Below, one piece after another: positions 53,503-62,912 of a stretch of 64,000 nt of DNA. The stretch is taken from positions 1 through 64,000 of the forward strand of contig JBKBMG010000012.1 in the NCBI GenBank assembly GCA_046295975.1, in the 5' to 3' direction. The notes beneath the pieces were generated by a model that saw only the letters and a list, made by a program, of their open reading frames with translations, was not told the origin of the DNA and did no database searches. How positions within the stretch are numbered: the stretch's first letter is position 1; each line of letters starts with the position of its first letter. A program made the position numbers and the translations under genes. This DNA is from UBA2357 sp046295975 (lineage in GTDB: Bacteria > Pseudomonadota > Gammaproteobacteria > Burkholderiales > Rhodocyclaceae).

Positions 53503-54215
53503 TCCAGTTCTACGCGACCGCGCCGTACGCCTGTTCCTACCTGCCCGATCGCACCGCCCGGTCGCAGGTCGCCACGCCGGGCCATCTGATCGACACCCCG
53601 ATCTACAGCGAGTTGGTGCGCAACGGTTTTCGCCGCAGCGGCGTCTTCACCTACCGCCCCTACTGCGACAACTGCCGCGCCTGCGTGCCGGTCCGCGTGC
53701 CGGTGGAAAGCTTCGTGCCTGCGCGCAGCCAGCGACGGTCCTGGCGGCAGCACCAGGATCTGCGGGTGCTCGAAAAGCCACTGCTGTTCTCCGAGGATCA
53801 TTACGCGCTTTACCAGCATTACCAGGCCTCCCGCCACGCCGGCGGCGGCATGGATCAGGACAACCGCGAGCAGTACACCCACTTCCTGCTGCAAAGCCAC
53901 GTCGACACCCACTTGCTGGAGTTTCGCGACGACAGCGGCCTGCGCATGGTGAGCGTGGTGGATCGCCTCACCGACGGTCTGTCCAGCGTCTACACCTTTT
54001 TCGACACCCGAGATCCCCGCAGCAGCCTCGGCACCTTTGGCATCCTTTGGCAGATCGAGGCCTGCCGTCGCCTGGACCTGCCCTACCTGTATCTCGGCTA
54101 CTGGATCCGGGAAAGCACCAAGATGGCCTACAAGTCCCGCTTCCGTCCACTGGAGGGACGCATACGCGGGCAGTGGCAAGCCTTGCCGGACGACGACGCT
54201 GCGGACGCGACCTGA
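53475..54215 (+). CDS. bpt: Aspartate/glutamate leucyltransferase (Bpt)
   Basis: 246-residue ATE1-like transferase that adds Leu to N-terminal Asp/Glu. It shows the N-terminal cysteine pair YCDNCRACVPVRVPV near residue 57, then QYTHFLLQS and YLGYWIRESTKMAYKSRFRP near the end. With aat it completes the bacterial N-degron pair, and the 28-nt overlap suggests joint translation. The start at 53475 is set by MQKDYPYGLIQFY; the frame runs open to 53265. Confidence 0.95.
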   Translation: MQKDYPYGLIQFYATAPYACSYLPDRTARSQVATPGHLIDTPIYSELVRNGFRRSGVFTYRPYCDNCRACVPVRVPVESFVPARSQRRSWRQHQDLRVLEKPLLFSEDHYALYQHYQASRHAGGGMDQDNREQYTHFLLQSHVDTHLLEFRDDSGLRMVSVVDRLTDGLSSVYTFFDTRDPRSSLGTFGILWQIEACRRLDLPYLYLGYWIRESTKMAYKSRFRPLEGRIRGQWQALPDDDAADAT

Positions 54216-54342
54216 GACGCACACCGCCGCGGCGATCCCCCCGCCGTCACCTGCTGCCAGCGCAGGCGCACCAAACGCCGCATTCGGACACCCCCGCGGG
54301 CATTCGTACAACTCCCCGATGCGCGGCAGTGCAACAAAGCGA

Positions 54343-54354
54343 TAGAATCCGGCG
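54343..54354 (+). promoter_or_regulatory. -10-like element placed for leaderless pyrD mRNA
   Basis: TAGAAT at 54343-54348 ends exactly 6 nt before the pyrD ATG, and no Shine-Dalgarno sequence is present. Transcription would begin at the start codon. Confidence 0.35.
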
Positions 54355-55377
54355 ATGCTCTATCAAGTCACCCGCCCTCTGCTTTTTTCCCTGGATGCCG
54401 AAACCGCGCACGAACTGGCGCTCGGCGCGTTGCGTCTGCACGGTCGGCTGATGCCGGCCGCCACCCCGCTCGCGGCCGAGGCGGTGGACGTGATGGGTAT
54501 CCGCTTTCCCAACCGCATTGGTCTGGCCGCCGGCTTGGACAAGAACGGCGAAGCGATCGACGGTCTCGCGCGCATGGGCTTCGGTTTCATCGAGATCGGC
54601 ACGGTCACGCCCCGCGCACAACCTGGCAACCCACGGCCGCGCATGTTCCGCCTGCCCGAGGCGCACGCCATCATCAACCGCATGGGTTTCAACAACCACG
54701 GGGTGGATGCGCTGGTGGCCAATGTGCGCGGGATCCGCTATCGCGGCGTGCTCGGCATCAACATCGGCAAGAACTTCGATACGCCGATAGCGCGCGCGGC
54801 GGACGACTACCTCGCCTGCCTGGACAAGGTCTACCCGCTGGCGAGCTACGTCACGGTCAACATCTCCTCGCCCAACACCCAGAACCTGCGACAGTTGCAG
54901 GGCGAATCCGAACTGGACGACCTGCTCGGCAAGCTCAAGCACCGCCAGACACAACTGGCCGACAGCCATGGTCGCTACGTCCCACTCGCGCTGAAGATCG
55001 CACCCGATCTCGATGCCGACCAGATCACCAACATCGCCGACGCGCTGCGCCGGCACCGCATCGACGCGGTGATTGCCACCAACACCACGATCTCGCGCGA
55101 CAAGGTCAAGGGGCTGAGATTCGCCGATCAGCAGGGTGGCTTGTCCGGGGCGCCGGTGTTCGAGGCCTCGACCGGTGTGGTGCGCCAACTGGCGCAGCAA
55201 CTCGCCGGCGAATTGCCGGTGATCGCCGCCGGCGGCGTGATGGACGGCGCCGGCGCGCGCGCCAAACTCGATGCCGGCGCACAACTGGTGCAGGTGTACA
55301 GCGGCCTCATCTATGCCGGTCCGGCGCTGGTCCGGCAATGCGTCACCGCCACGCACGACTGGCACGGCGCGGCTTGA
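54355..55377 (+). CDS. pyrD: Dihydroorotate dehydrogenase (quinone)
   Basis: Class 2, membrane-associated DHODH of pyrimidine synthesis; 340 residues. N-terminal amphipathic part, FMN site GLAAGLDKNGEAIDGL near residue 58, EIGTVTPRAQPGNPRPRMFRL, catalytic Ser region VNISSPNTQNLRQLQ near 175, and VQVYSGLIYAGP near the end. The absence of a PyrK partner agrees with the quinone type. Confidence 0.96.
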   Translation: MLYQVTRPLLFSLDAETAHELALGALRLHGRLMPAATPLAAEAVDVMGIRFPNRIGLAAGLDKNGEAIDGLARMGFGFIEIGTVTPRAQPGNPRPRMFRLPEAHAIINRMGFNNHGVDALVANVRGIRYRGVLGINIGKNFDTPIARAADDYLACLDKVYPLASYVTVNISSPNTQNLRQLQGESELDDLLGKLKHRQTQLADSHGRYVPLALKIAPDLDADQITNIADALRRHRIDAVIATNTTISRDKVKGLRFADQQGGLSGAPVFEASTGVVRQLAQQLAGELPVIAAGGVMDGAGARAKLDAGAQLVQVYSGLIYAGPALVRQCVTATHDWHGAA

Positions 55378-55522
55378 TGACGGGCATGCGCGCAGCGCCG
55401 CACCCGCCGAAGCCTTTCCACATGTGCCGCGTACGCCCCGTGGGCAATAGCACTCGTGGCGTCGGGGTTGAGCGCAATCGGTCTGGAGGGGATAATCCCG
55501 GGCTTGTCCCCGCCTACTCATC

Positions 55523-56107
55523 ATGAGCAGCTACATCTTCATCGTCATCGGCGCCGTTCTGGTGAACAACGTGGTTCTGGTCCGCATCCTCGGCCTGTGC
55601 CCGTTCATGGGGGTATCCAAGAAGCTCGAGACGGCGGTCGGCATGGGCGCGGCCACTACCTTCGTGCTGACGCTGGGTGCGGGTACCAGCTACCTGATCG
55701 ACCGCTACCTGCTGCAGCCCAACGACCTCGCCTACCTTCGGACGCTGTCCTTCATCGTCGTCATCGCTGCCATCGTGCAGATGACCGAACTGGTAATCGA
55801 GAAAACCAGCCCGCTGCTGCACCGTGTGCTGGGCATCTACCTGCCGCTGATCACCACCAACTGTGCGGTGCTCGGCGTACCCCTGCTGAACGTGGGCCTC
55901 AACCACGACCTGATCGAGTCACTGCTGTTCGGTTTCGGTTCGTCGCTGGGCTTTACCCTGGCGCTGGTGCTGTTCGCTGGCATCCGCGAACGCCTGGACG
56001 GCGCTGATGTTCCTGCCCCGTTCAAGGGCACGGCCATCGCCATGATCACCGCCGGCTTCATGAGCCTGGCGTTCATGGGCTTTGCCGGCCTCGACCGCTT
56101 TCAGTAA
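55523..56107 (+). CDS. rsxA: Rnf/Rsx complex subunit A
   Basis: 194-residue polytopic subunit: six helices, with NNVVLVRILGLCPFMGVSKKLE and ITTNCAVLGVPL carrying the Cys that line the buried [2Fe-2S] site shared with RsxE. The Rnf complex moves electrons between NADH and ferredoxin using an ion gradient, and in Rsx form resets SoxR. It is the first gene of rsxABCDGE. Confidence 0.96.
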   Translation: MSSYIFIVIGAVLVNNVVLVRILGLCPFMGVSKKLETAVGMGAATTFVLTLGAGTSYLIDRYLLQPNDLAYLRTLSFIVVIAAIVQMTELVIEKTSPLLHRVLGIYLPLITTNCAVLGVPLLNVGLNHDLIESLLFGFGSSLGFTLALVLFAGIRERLDGADVPAPFKGTAIAMITAGFMSLAFMGFAGLDRFQ

Positions 56108-56185
56108 CCGTATGGCCGACCACGCTCGCTTCGCCCTGCCCGCTCCGGCCTGCACCCTGCTCCAGCGAGAGGGAGGTTCGCCAAT

Positions 56186-56737
56186 ATGCTGACCGCCCTG
56201 CTGATCATGACCGGCATTGCCCTGGTGCTCGGCGGCGCGCTCGGCTATGCGTCCATCCGCTTCAAGGTGGAGGGGGATCCGCTGGTCGAGAACATCGACG
56301 CCATCCTGCCCCAGACCCAGTGCGGCCAGTGCGGCTACCCCGGCTGCAAACCCTATGCGGAAGCAATCGCCAACGGCGACGCGGACATCAACCAGTGCCC
56401 GCCCGGCGGTGAGGAGGGCATCCGCGCCCTGGCCGATCTGCTCGGGCGTGAGTTCAAGCCGCTGTCCGAAGAGCACGGGGTCGAGAAACCCAAGTCGATC
56501 GCGGTCATCGATGAGCAAACCTGTATTGGTTGCACCTTGTGTATCCAGGCCTGTCCGGTCGATGCCATCGTCGGCGCGGCCAAGCAGATGCATACCGTGG
56601 TCGAGCCGCTGTGCACCGGCTGTGAACTGTGCCTTGCCCCTTGCCCGGTCGATTGCATCACCATGGAGCCGGTCGCCGAGACGGTCGAGAACTGGAAGTG
56701 GAAGTACCCGGTGTTCGAAATCAGGAAGGCCGCATGA
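56186..56737 (+). CDS. rsxB: Rnf/Rsx complex iron-sulfur subunit B
   Basis: 183 residues: N-terminal membrane helix, the Fe-S motif CGQCGYPGCKPYAEAIANG near residue 48, and two [4Fe-4S] motifs CIGCTLCIQACPVD (about 114) and CTGCELCLAPCPVDC (about 144). It passes electrons within the complex. It ends in an ATGA overlap with rsxC. Confidence 0.96.
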   Translation: MLTALLIMTGIALVLGGALGYASIRFKVEGDPLVENIDAILPQTQCGQCGYPGCKPYAEAIANGDADINQCPPGGEEGIRALADLLGREFKPLSEEHGVEKPKSIAVIDEQTCIGCTLCIQACPVDAIVGAAKQMHTVVEPLCTGCELCLAPCPVDCITMEPVAETVENWKWKYPVFEIRKAA

Positions 56738-58506
56738 TCAAGCGCCTGTTCGGTTTCCATGGCGGCGTGAAACCCGAGCCGCACAAGAACGAATCGGCCG
56801 GCGTGCCGATCCGCCCGGCACCGCTGCCTTCGCGGCTGGTGGTCCCGCTGCGCAACAACACCCGCTCCATCGCACGCTGCATCGTGGCTCCTGGCGAGCG
56901 CGTGGCCAAGGGGCAGCGCATCGGCGAGGCCGACGGCCCGCTCGGCACGGCAGTACATGCTCCAAGTTCCGGTATCGTCATCGACGTCACCGAGCATCCC
57001 ATGGCCCATCCCTCCGGTCTCGCCACCCTCAGCGTGGTGATCGAGCCGGACGGCGAGGATCGCTGGATCCCGCGGGTGCCGTTCGACCATGCCGCCGCGG
57101 GACGCGACGCCACGCTCGCCCATCTTCGCGACTGCGGCATCGTAGGCCTGGGCGGCGCGGCCTTTCCCAGCCATATCAAGCTCGGCAAGGGCAGTGGCAT
57201 CGACACCCTGATCATCAACGGTGCCGAATGCGAGCCCTGGATCACCTGCGACGACCGGCTGATGCGCGAGCGCGCGACCGGCATCGTCGCCGGCATCGCC
57301 ATTCTGCGCGACCTCATCGGCGCCGGGCGGGTGCTCGTCGGCATCGAGGACAACAAGCCGGAAGCCATCGAAGCCATGCGTGCCGCGCTGGCGTCGGCGC
57401 CTCCGTGCAGCAATGCAACGGTGGTGCCGGTTCCGACACTCTACCCGGCGGGTGGCGAGAAACAGTTGATCCGGGTACTCACGGGAATCGAGATTGCACA
57501 CGGCCGGCTGGGCGGCGAATACGGCGTGCAGTGCTTCAACGTCGGAACAGCCCACGCCGTGTATCGCGCCGTCCACCACGGCGAGCCACTGGTGTCGCGG
57601 GTGGTGACGCTGACCGGCAGCGCCGCATCACCGGGCAATTTCGAGGTTCTGATCGGAACGCCTGTCGGAGAACTGCTGCCGCTGATCTCGCCATTGGCGG
57701 ACGTAGACCGCTACATCATGGGCGGCCCGATGATGGGCTTCGCCCTGCCCGAATTGTCGGTGCCCATCGTCAAGGGCAGCAATTGCGTCATCGCCGCCTC
57801 GCCGAAACTGTTCCCGCCCCCACCGCCCGAACTGGCGTGCATACGCTGCGGCGCCTGCGCGCGGGCCTGCCCGGCCGACCTGCAACCCTTCGAGCTCTAC
57901 TGGTTCGCGCGCGCCAAGAACTTCGGCAAGGCCCAGGAATACCATTTGTTCGACTGCATCGAATGCGGTTGCTGCGCCTTCGTCTGCCCCTCCCACATTC
58001 CGCTGGTCGACTACTATCGCTTTGCCAAGAGCGAGATCTGGTCACGTGAGCGTGACCTGCAGGCGGCAGACAGCGCACGCGAACGCTTCGAGTTCCGCAA
58101 CTTCCGCCAGGAACGCGAAAAGCAGGAAAAAGCCGCCCGTCTGGCTGCCAAGGCGGCAGAAACCAAGGCCAAGCTGGCGCAAAAGGACGCAACCGGTGAC
58201 GGTCCGGCCGAAGGGGGCAATCCGCCCCCATCGGCACCGCCCGCCCCGGCCACCGCCAGCGGCGACGACGCCAAGAAGGCCTTGATCGCCGCCGCGATCG
58301 CCCGCGCCAAACAGCAAAAGGCGGCTGTCGCCCCCATGAACACCGACGGTCTCAGCCCCGAGAAACAAGCGGAAATCGCCGAAATCGAGGCGCGGCGTCA
58401 GCAGGCGGGCCTGGCGAACGATGCGCAGACAAGTACCGCCGCCCCCTCGGCGTCGGTGCCGGACGCTCCGGCGGAGGCGGCAAGCGACGAGCGGACCACG
58501 CCGTGA
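56734..58506 (+). CDS. rsxC: Rnf/Rsx complex subunit C
   Basis: 590-residue NADH- and FMN-binding subunit. Central domain has GLGGAAFPSHIKL, NGAECEPWITCDD and GIEDNKPEA; two [4Fe-4S] motifs follow: CIRCGACARACPADLQPFELY (about residues 370-390) and CIECGCCAFVCPSHIPLVDYY (about 409-429). The last 150 residues are a charged Ala/Lys/Glu-rich, coiled-coil-like tail with Pro/Ala linkers, as in other proteobacterial RsxC. The start at 56734 overlaps rsxB by 4 nt. Confidence 0.95.
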   Translation: MIKRLFGFHGGVKPEPHKNESAGVPIRPAPLPSRLVVPLRNNTRSIARCIVAPGERVAKGQRIGEADGPLGTAVHAPSSGIVIDVTEHPMAHPSGLATLSVVIEPDGEDRWIPRVPFDHAAAGRDATLAHLRDCGIVGLGGAAFPSHIKLGKGSGIDTLIINGAECEPWITCDDRLMRERATGIVAGIAILRDLIGAGRVLVGIEDNKPEAIEAMRAALASAPPCSNATVVPVPTLYPAGGEKQLIRVLTGIEIAHGRLGGEYGVQCFNVGTAHAVYRAVHHGEPLVSRVVTLTGSAASPGNFEVLIGTPVGELLPLISPLADVDRYIMGGPMMGFALPELSVPIVKGSNCVIAASPKLFPPPPPELACIRCGACARACPADLQPFELYWFARAKNFGKAQEYHLFDCIECGCCAFVCPSHIPLVDYYRFAKSEIWSRERDLQAADSARERFEFRNFRQEREKQEKAARLAAKAAETKAKLAQKDATGDGPAEGGNPPPSAPPAPATASGDDAKKALIAAAIARAKQQKAAVAPMNTDGLSPEKQAEIAEIEARRQQAGLANDAQTSTAAPSASVPDAPAEAASDERTTP

Positions 58507-58627
58507 TCGCCTTACCGCTGCCCCTCCGGCATGCCCGGCGCCAAGGTCCGGCTGAGTGCGCCGCCCCCTGTCCGTTCGACGTTCGGCACCCGCCAACGCC
58601 CCATCCCTGCCCTACGCCGGGAACACG

Positions 58628-59635
58628 ATGATTCACGCACCCTACGTCCGCAAACCCGCCAGCGTCCAGCGTGTGATGCTTACCGTGCTGCTCGCGCTGC
58701 TGCCCGGCATTGCCATCTACATCTGGCAGATCGGCGCCGGCATTCTGGTGAACCTCGCCATCGCGAGCCTGATCGCGCTCGCGGCCGAGGCCCTCGTGCT
58801 GCGCCTGCGCAAACGCCCCCTGGCACCCGCACTGGGTGATTTCTCCGCGCTGGTCACCGCCTGGCTGGTGGTGCTGTGCTTTCCGCCCATCGTGCCTTGG
58901 TGGCTCACCGCCCTGGCGGTATTGGTGGCCATCGTCGCGGTCAAGCATCTGTACGGCGGGCTGGGACAAAACCCCTTCAATCCGGCCATGGTGGCCTATT
59001 GCGCGATGATCGTGGCCTATCCGTCGCTGATGTCCCAGTGGCCGCCCGCGGGTGGCCTGGACTTCGCCACACAGCTCGACCTCATTCTCGGCGGCCAGCG
59101 CGAGCTCGACGCGATCACCGGGGCCACTGCACTCGACGCGCTGCGCACCGGACTGCGCAGCGGCGTTGGCCCGGTCGACAGCGTGATGCAGCAAAACGCC
59201 TTCGGTCTGCTTGGGGGGCGCGGCTGGGAATGGCTGGCGGTGGGTTACCTCGCGGGCGGCCTGCTCCTCCTCGCGCTGGGCATCATCACCTGGCACATGC
59301 CGGTGGCGTTCATCGCCACCCTCGCCACCATCGCCACCGCGTTCTGGCTGGTCAACCCGGCGCAGTTCGCGTCGCCGCTGTTCCATCTCGCCAGCGGCGG
59401 CGCGATGCTCGCGGCCTTCTTCATCGTCACCGACCCCGTCTCGGGCGCCACCACCCCCCGTGGCAAACTGCTGTTCGCCGCGGGCGTCGGGCTCATTGCC
59501 TACCTCATCCGGGCCTTCGGCGCGTTTCCCGAAGGCATCGCCTTCGCCGTGCTGCTGATGAACATGTGTGTGCCGTTGATCGACATGAAAACCCAGCCCA
59601 CGGTCTTCGGCCACCGCGGAGGCAAGCCGCGATGA
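58628..59635 (+). CDS. rsxD: Rnf/Rsx complex subunit D
   Basis: 335-residue membrane subunit with covalently bound FMN: ITGATALDAL near residue 163 is the attachment motif (Thr). It has about nine helices, and FHLASGGAMLAAFFIVTDPVSGAT is the family signature. The start at 58628 leaves a 121-nt gap after rsxC; the frame is open upstream but unconserved. It overlaps rsxG by 4 nt. Confidence 0.95.
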   Translation: MIHAPYVRKPASVQRVMLTVLLALLPGIAIYIWQIGAGILVNLAIASLIALAAEALVLRLRKRPLAPALGDFSALVTAWLVVLCFPPIVPWWLTALAVLVAIVAVKHLYGGLGQNPFNPAMVAYCAMIVAYPSLMSQWPPAGGLDFATQLDLILGGQRELDAITGATALDALRTGLRSGVGPVDSVMQQNAFGLLGGRGWEWLAVGYLAGGLLLLALGIITWHMPVAFIATLATIATAFWLVNPAQFASPLFHLASGGAMLAAFFIVTDPVSGATTPRGKLLFAAGVGLIAYLIRAFGAFPEGIAFAVLLMNMCVPLIDMKTQPTVFGHRGGKPR

Positions 59636-60300
59636 GCGCCACCGAACGCTACACCGCCACCCGCACCTCGATCCGCACCGCCGGCATCATGGTGGTGTTC
59701 ACCCTCTTGTTCACCGCCATGATGTCGGGCACCTACTGGCTGACCCGTCCGTCCATCGAAGCGTCGCGCCTGCAGGAACGCATGCGGCTGATCAACGAGG
59801 TCTTGCCGGCCGGCCTGTACGACAATGCCTTGCTCGACGACTACGTCGAGCTCGGCCCCACCCCCGCGCTGGGGCTGGATCGCGGCGGACGGGTATACCG
59901 GGCCCGGCTCAATGACGCACCGGCGGCACTGGTGCTGGAGGTGGTCGCCCCCGACGGCTACGCCGGGCGCATCGCGCTGGCGGTCGCCGTCAGCCACGAC
60001 GGCCGCATCACCGGCGTGCGCGTGACCGAGCACAAGGAAACACCGGGGCTGGGCGACTACATCGACCCGCGCAAGGATCGCAACAAGGCTTCACCGTGGA
60101 TCGCACAATTCACGGGGCTGTCCTTCCAGCAGGTCGCCCCGGGGAACTGGAAGGTGCGACGCGATGGCGGCGCCTTCGACTACATGATCGGCGCCACGCT
60201 GAGCGCCCGTGCGGTCACCCAGGCCAGCGGCCGGGCCCTGGCCTACGCGCTGGAACACCGCGATGCCCTCTTCGAAGCCGAGACCGGCAGCAGGATGTGA
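59632..60300 (+). CDS. rsxG: Rnf/Rsx complex subunit G
   Basis: 222-residue periplasmic flavin subunit anchored by one N-terminal helix (about 17-37). The FMN-binding domain contains EHKETPGLGDYIDPRKD and the attachment segment DYMIGATLSA near residue 184. The usual (S/T)GAT reads IGAT here: the attachment Thr is kept, the preceding Ser/Thr is not. Overlaps rsxD, and rsxE starts 8 nt later behind AGGTAAG. Confidence 0.94.
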   Translation: MSATERYTATRTSIRTAGIMVVFTLLFTAMMSGTYWLTRPSIEASRLQERMRLINEVLPAGLYDNALLDDYVELGPTPALGLDRGGRVYRARLNDAPAALVLEVVAPDGYAGRIALAVAVSHDGRITGVRVTEHKETPGLGDYIDPRKDRNKASPWIAQFTGLSFQQVAPGNWKVRRDGGAFDYMIGATLSARAVTQASGRALAYALEHRDALFEAETGSRM

Positions 60301-60308
60301 GGTAAGAA

Positions 60309-61040
60309 ATGGACGTTCAGAGCCTGCGCGACAACGCCTACAACGGACTGTGGAAGCAGAACCCGGGGTTGGTGCAACTACTTGGCCTGTGCCCCATCCT
60401 CGCGATCAGCAACACCATGGTGAACGCGGTCAGCCTCGGACTGGCGACCATCCTGGTGATGGCGGTCGCCAACCTGGCGGTGGCGACGCTGCGCAATTTC
60501 ATCCCCTACGAAATCCGCATTCCGGTGTTCATCCTCATCATCGCCGCCCTGGTGACGATGGTGGATCTGGCCTTCGACGCCTATCTGCACGAACTCTACC
60601 TGGTGCTGGGGATCTTCATCCCGCTCATCGTCACCAACTGCATCGTGCTCGCGCGGGTGGAGGCCTATGCGGCCAAGAACGGACCGCTCGAATCAACGCT
60701 GGATGGGGTGATGATGGGCATCGGCCTGCTGTGGGTGCTCGCTGTCCTGGGCGGCATGCGCGAACTCATCGGCAGCGGCACGTTGTTCGCCGGCATCGAA
60801 ATGATCGTCCCCTCGCTGTCGGCGCTACACGTGTTCGGCGACGACTACCCGGGCTTTTTACTGGCCATTCTGCCGCCAGGTGCATTCTTCGCACTTGGCT
60901 GCCTCATCGCGTTGTTCAACTGGCTCAATGCCCGTGCCAATGCCCGTAGCGCTGCCCGCCCCGCGCCGGCACGGAGCGCCCCTGCGGATGCAGCAGCGGG
61001 CGGCGAAACGGCGGCGGCGGCGGCAAGCAATGCGACCTGA
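60309..61040 (+). CDS. rsxE: Rnf/Rsx complex subunit E
   Basis: 243-residue membrane homologue of RsxA in inverted topology: NPGLVQLLGLCPILAISNTM and FIPLIVTNCIVLARVEAYA carry its [2Fe-2S] cysteines. The C-terminus is an Ala/Arg-rich low-complexity tail (about 205-243). It is the last subunit gene, followed 59 nt later by nth, the usual arrangement. Confidence 0.95.
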   Translation: MDVQSLRDNAYNGLWKQNPGLVQLLGLCPILAISNTMVNAVSLGLATILVMAVANLAVATLRNFIPYEIRIPVFILIIAALVTMVDLAFDAYLHELYLVLGIFIPLIVTNCIVLARVEAYAAKNGPLESTLDGVMMGIGLLWVLAVLGGMRELIGSGTLFAGIEMIVPSLSALHVFGDDYPGFLLAILPPGAFFALGCLIALFNWLNARANARSAARPAPARSAPADAAAGGETAAAAASNAT

Positions 61041-61099
61041 GCGCCGCGAAAACGGTTCGAGCTCGCCTCGCCGCCCCATCGACACCTGCCCATGCGCAC

Positions 61100-61732
61100 A
61101 TGAAACGTGCTGCGATTGCGGAATTCTTCCGCCGCCTCGCCGAGGCAAACCCCAACCCGACCACCGAGCTTGAGTACGGCAGCCCGTTCCAGTTGCTGGT
61201 CGCAGTCGTGCTGTCTGCCCAGGCCACCGACAAGAGCGTGAATATCGCCACCCGCCGGCTGTTCGCCGTCGCGCCCAGTCCCGAAGCGATGATCACGCTC
61301 GGGGACGAAGGCGTGGCCGAATACATCAAGACCATCGGCCTGTTCCGCAACAAGGCGAAGAACACCGTCGCCCTGTCGCGGCTGCTGCTCGAACGCCATG
61401 CCGGCGAAGTCCCGCATGACCGGGCGGCGCTCGAAGCCCTGCCCGGCGTCGGCCGCAAGACGGCCAACGTGGTGCTCAATACCATTTTCGGGGACCCGGT
61501 AATGGCCGTGGACACCCACATCTTCCGGCTCTCCAATCGCAGCGGCCTGGCCCCGGGCAAGGACGTGCTGGCGGTCGAGAACGCGCTGATGCGCCGGATA
61601 CCCAAGGCCTATCTCAAGGACGCCCACCACTGGCTGATCCTGCACGGCCGCTACGTCTGCATGGCACGCAAACCCCGGTGCGGCGCCTGTATCGTGCGCG
61701 ACCTGTGCGACTATCGCGACAAGACGGACTAG
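61100..61732 (+). CDS. nth: Endonuclease III
   Basis: 210-residue DNA glycosylase/AP lyase for oxidised pyrimidines. It has the helix-hairpin-helix LPGVGRKTANVVLN with catalytic Lys, the catalytic Asp in AVDTHIFRL, and the [4Fe-4S] loop CMARKPRCGACIVRDLC near the C-terminus (C-x6-C-x2-C-x5-C). Its link with the rnf genes is common and may reflect maintenance of its Fe-S cluster. Confidence 0.96.
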   Translation: MKRAAIAEFFRRLAEANPNPTTELEYGSPFQLLVAVVLSAQATDKSVNIATRRLFAVAPSPEAMITLGDEGVAEYIKTIGLFRNKAKNTVALSRLLLERHAGEVPHDRAALEALPGVGRKTANVVLNTIFGDPVMAVDTHIFRLSNRSGLAPGKDVLAVENALMRRIPKAYLKDAHHWLILHGRYVCMARKPRCGACIVRDLCDYRDKTD

Positions 61733-61747
61733 ACCGGACGCCCTTCC

Positions 61748-62179
61748 ATGTTCGACCCCACCCGAGATCAGGCCCGCCGCTTCTTCACCGAGAGCTGGCG
61801 CAAGCACACCGACGGCGAAATCCTCACCCCGCTGGAGGATATCGCCGTGCGCGTGGTCGCCCTGCACCCCGAATACCACGCCATGCTGGCCGAACCGGAC
61901 GCCCTCGAGCGCGACTTCCGCCCCGAGGACGGCGTGATCAATCCGTTTCTGCACCTGTCGCTGCATCTCGCCATCGAGGAGCAACTGGGCATCGACCAGC
62001 CGCCTGGCATCCGCGCCGCGTTCGAACGCTGCCTGCAGCGACGGGACGATCACCACGCCGCCCTGCATGATGTGCTGGAATGCCTGGGCGAAACCCTGTT
62101 CAACGCCCAGCGCACCCAGTCCCCGCCCGACGGCGCTGCCTACCTCGCCTGTGTGCGCCGTCGCGCCGGTCTCCCCTAG
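61748..62179 (+). CDS. DUF1841 family protein
   Basis: 143 residues matching DUF1841: MFDPTRDQARRFF at the start, TPLEDIAVRVVALHPEYH, then NPFLHLSLHLAIEEQL and the late H-x2-H region. All helical, no signal peptide, function unknown. It starts 15 nt after nth, so cotranscription is likely. Confidence 0.9.
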   Translation: MFDPTRDQARRFFTESWRKHTDGEILTPLEDIAVRVVALHPEYHAMLAEPDALERDFRPEDGVINPFLHLSLHLAIEEQLGIDQPPGIRAAFERCLQRRDDHHAALHDVLECLGETLFNAQRTQSPPDGAAYLACVRRRAGLP

Positions 62180-62310
62180 CTGGAAATCGCGACGCCGCAA
62201 CGCCCGGCGAGTGATGCACGCGAGCGTCTGAAGCCACTCCGGCTGTTTCGCTGCAACCCGTTCCGGGTTAGGATCGCGGGCTGACACATCAGCCACTCGG
62301 AGGCTACGCC

Positions 62311-62898
62311 ATGGAAACCTGGATCGTCATCGGCATTCTCGTCGCACTCGTCGTCTATGTCGTCGTGATCTACAACGGCCTGGTCGCACTGCGCAACCGG
62401 GTCAAGAACGCCTTCTCGCAGATCGACGTTCAACTGCAGCGCCGCTACGACCTGATTCCCAATCTGGTCGAAACCGCCAAAGGCTACATGAAGCACGAGC
62501 GCGAGACCCTGGATGCCGTCATCCGCGCGCGCAACACCGCCCAGGCCGCGGCCCAGCGTGCCGAGACCGACCCCGCCAACCCGGCCGCAATGCGCGAGCT
62601 GATGGGCGCCGAGGCGGCACTGGGCGGCATGCTCACGCGTTTCTTCGCGCTGGCCGAAGCCTATCCGGACCTCAAGGCCAACCAGAACATGGCGCAACTG
62701 CAGGAGGAACTCGCGAGTACCGAGAACCGCATCGCCTTCGCCCGCCAGGCCTATAACGACGCGGTGACCGCCTACAACATCAAGCGCGAGTCCTTCCCCG
62801 ACGTGCTGGTGGCGCGCAACTTCGGCTTCCAGCCGGCGGAACAATGGACCATGGCCGACACCGCGGCGCGAGAGACCGTCAAGGTCAACTTTTCCTGA
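62311..62898 (+). CDS. lemA: LemA family protein
   Basis: 195 residues: an N-terminal membrane helix (residues 3-23) followed by the conserved NRVKNAFSQIDVQLQRRYDLIPNLVETAKGYM and a long helical bundle ending in FPDVLVARNFGFQ. LemA proteins are often paired with an M48 peptidase, as here (14 nt apart), probably as its membrane partner. Confidence 0.94.
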   Translation: METWIVIGILVALVVYVVVIYNGLVALRNRVKNAFSQIDVQLQRRYDLIPNLVETAKGYMKHERETLDAVIRARNTAQAAAQRAETDPANPAAMRELMGAEAALGGMLTRFFALAEAYPDLKANQNMAQLQEELASTENRIAFARQAYNDAVTAYNIKRESFPDVLVARNFGFQPAEQWTMADTAARETVKVNFS

Positions 62899-62912
62899 TC
62901 GCCTGATCCGGC

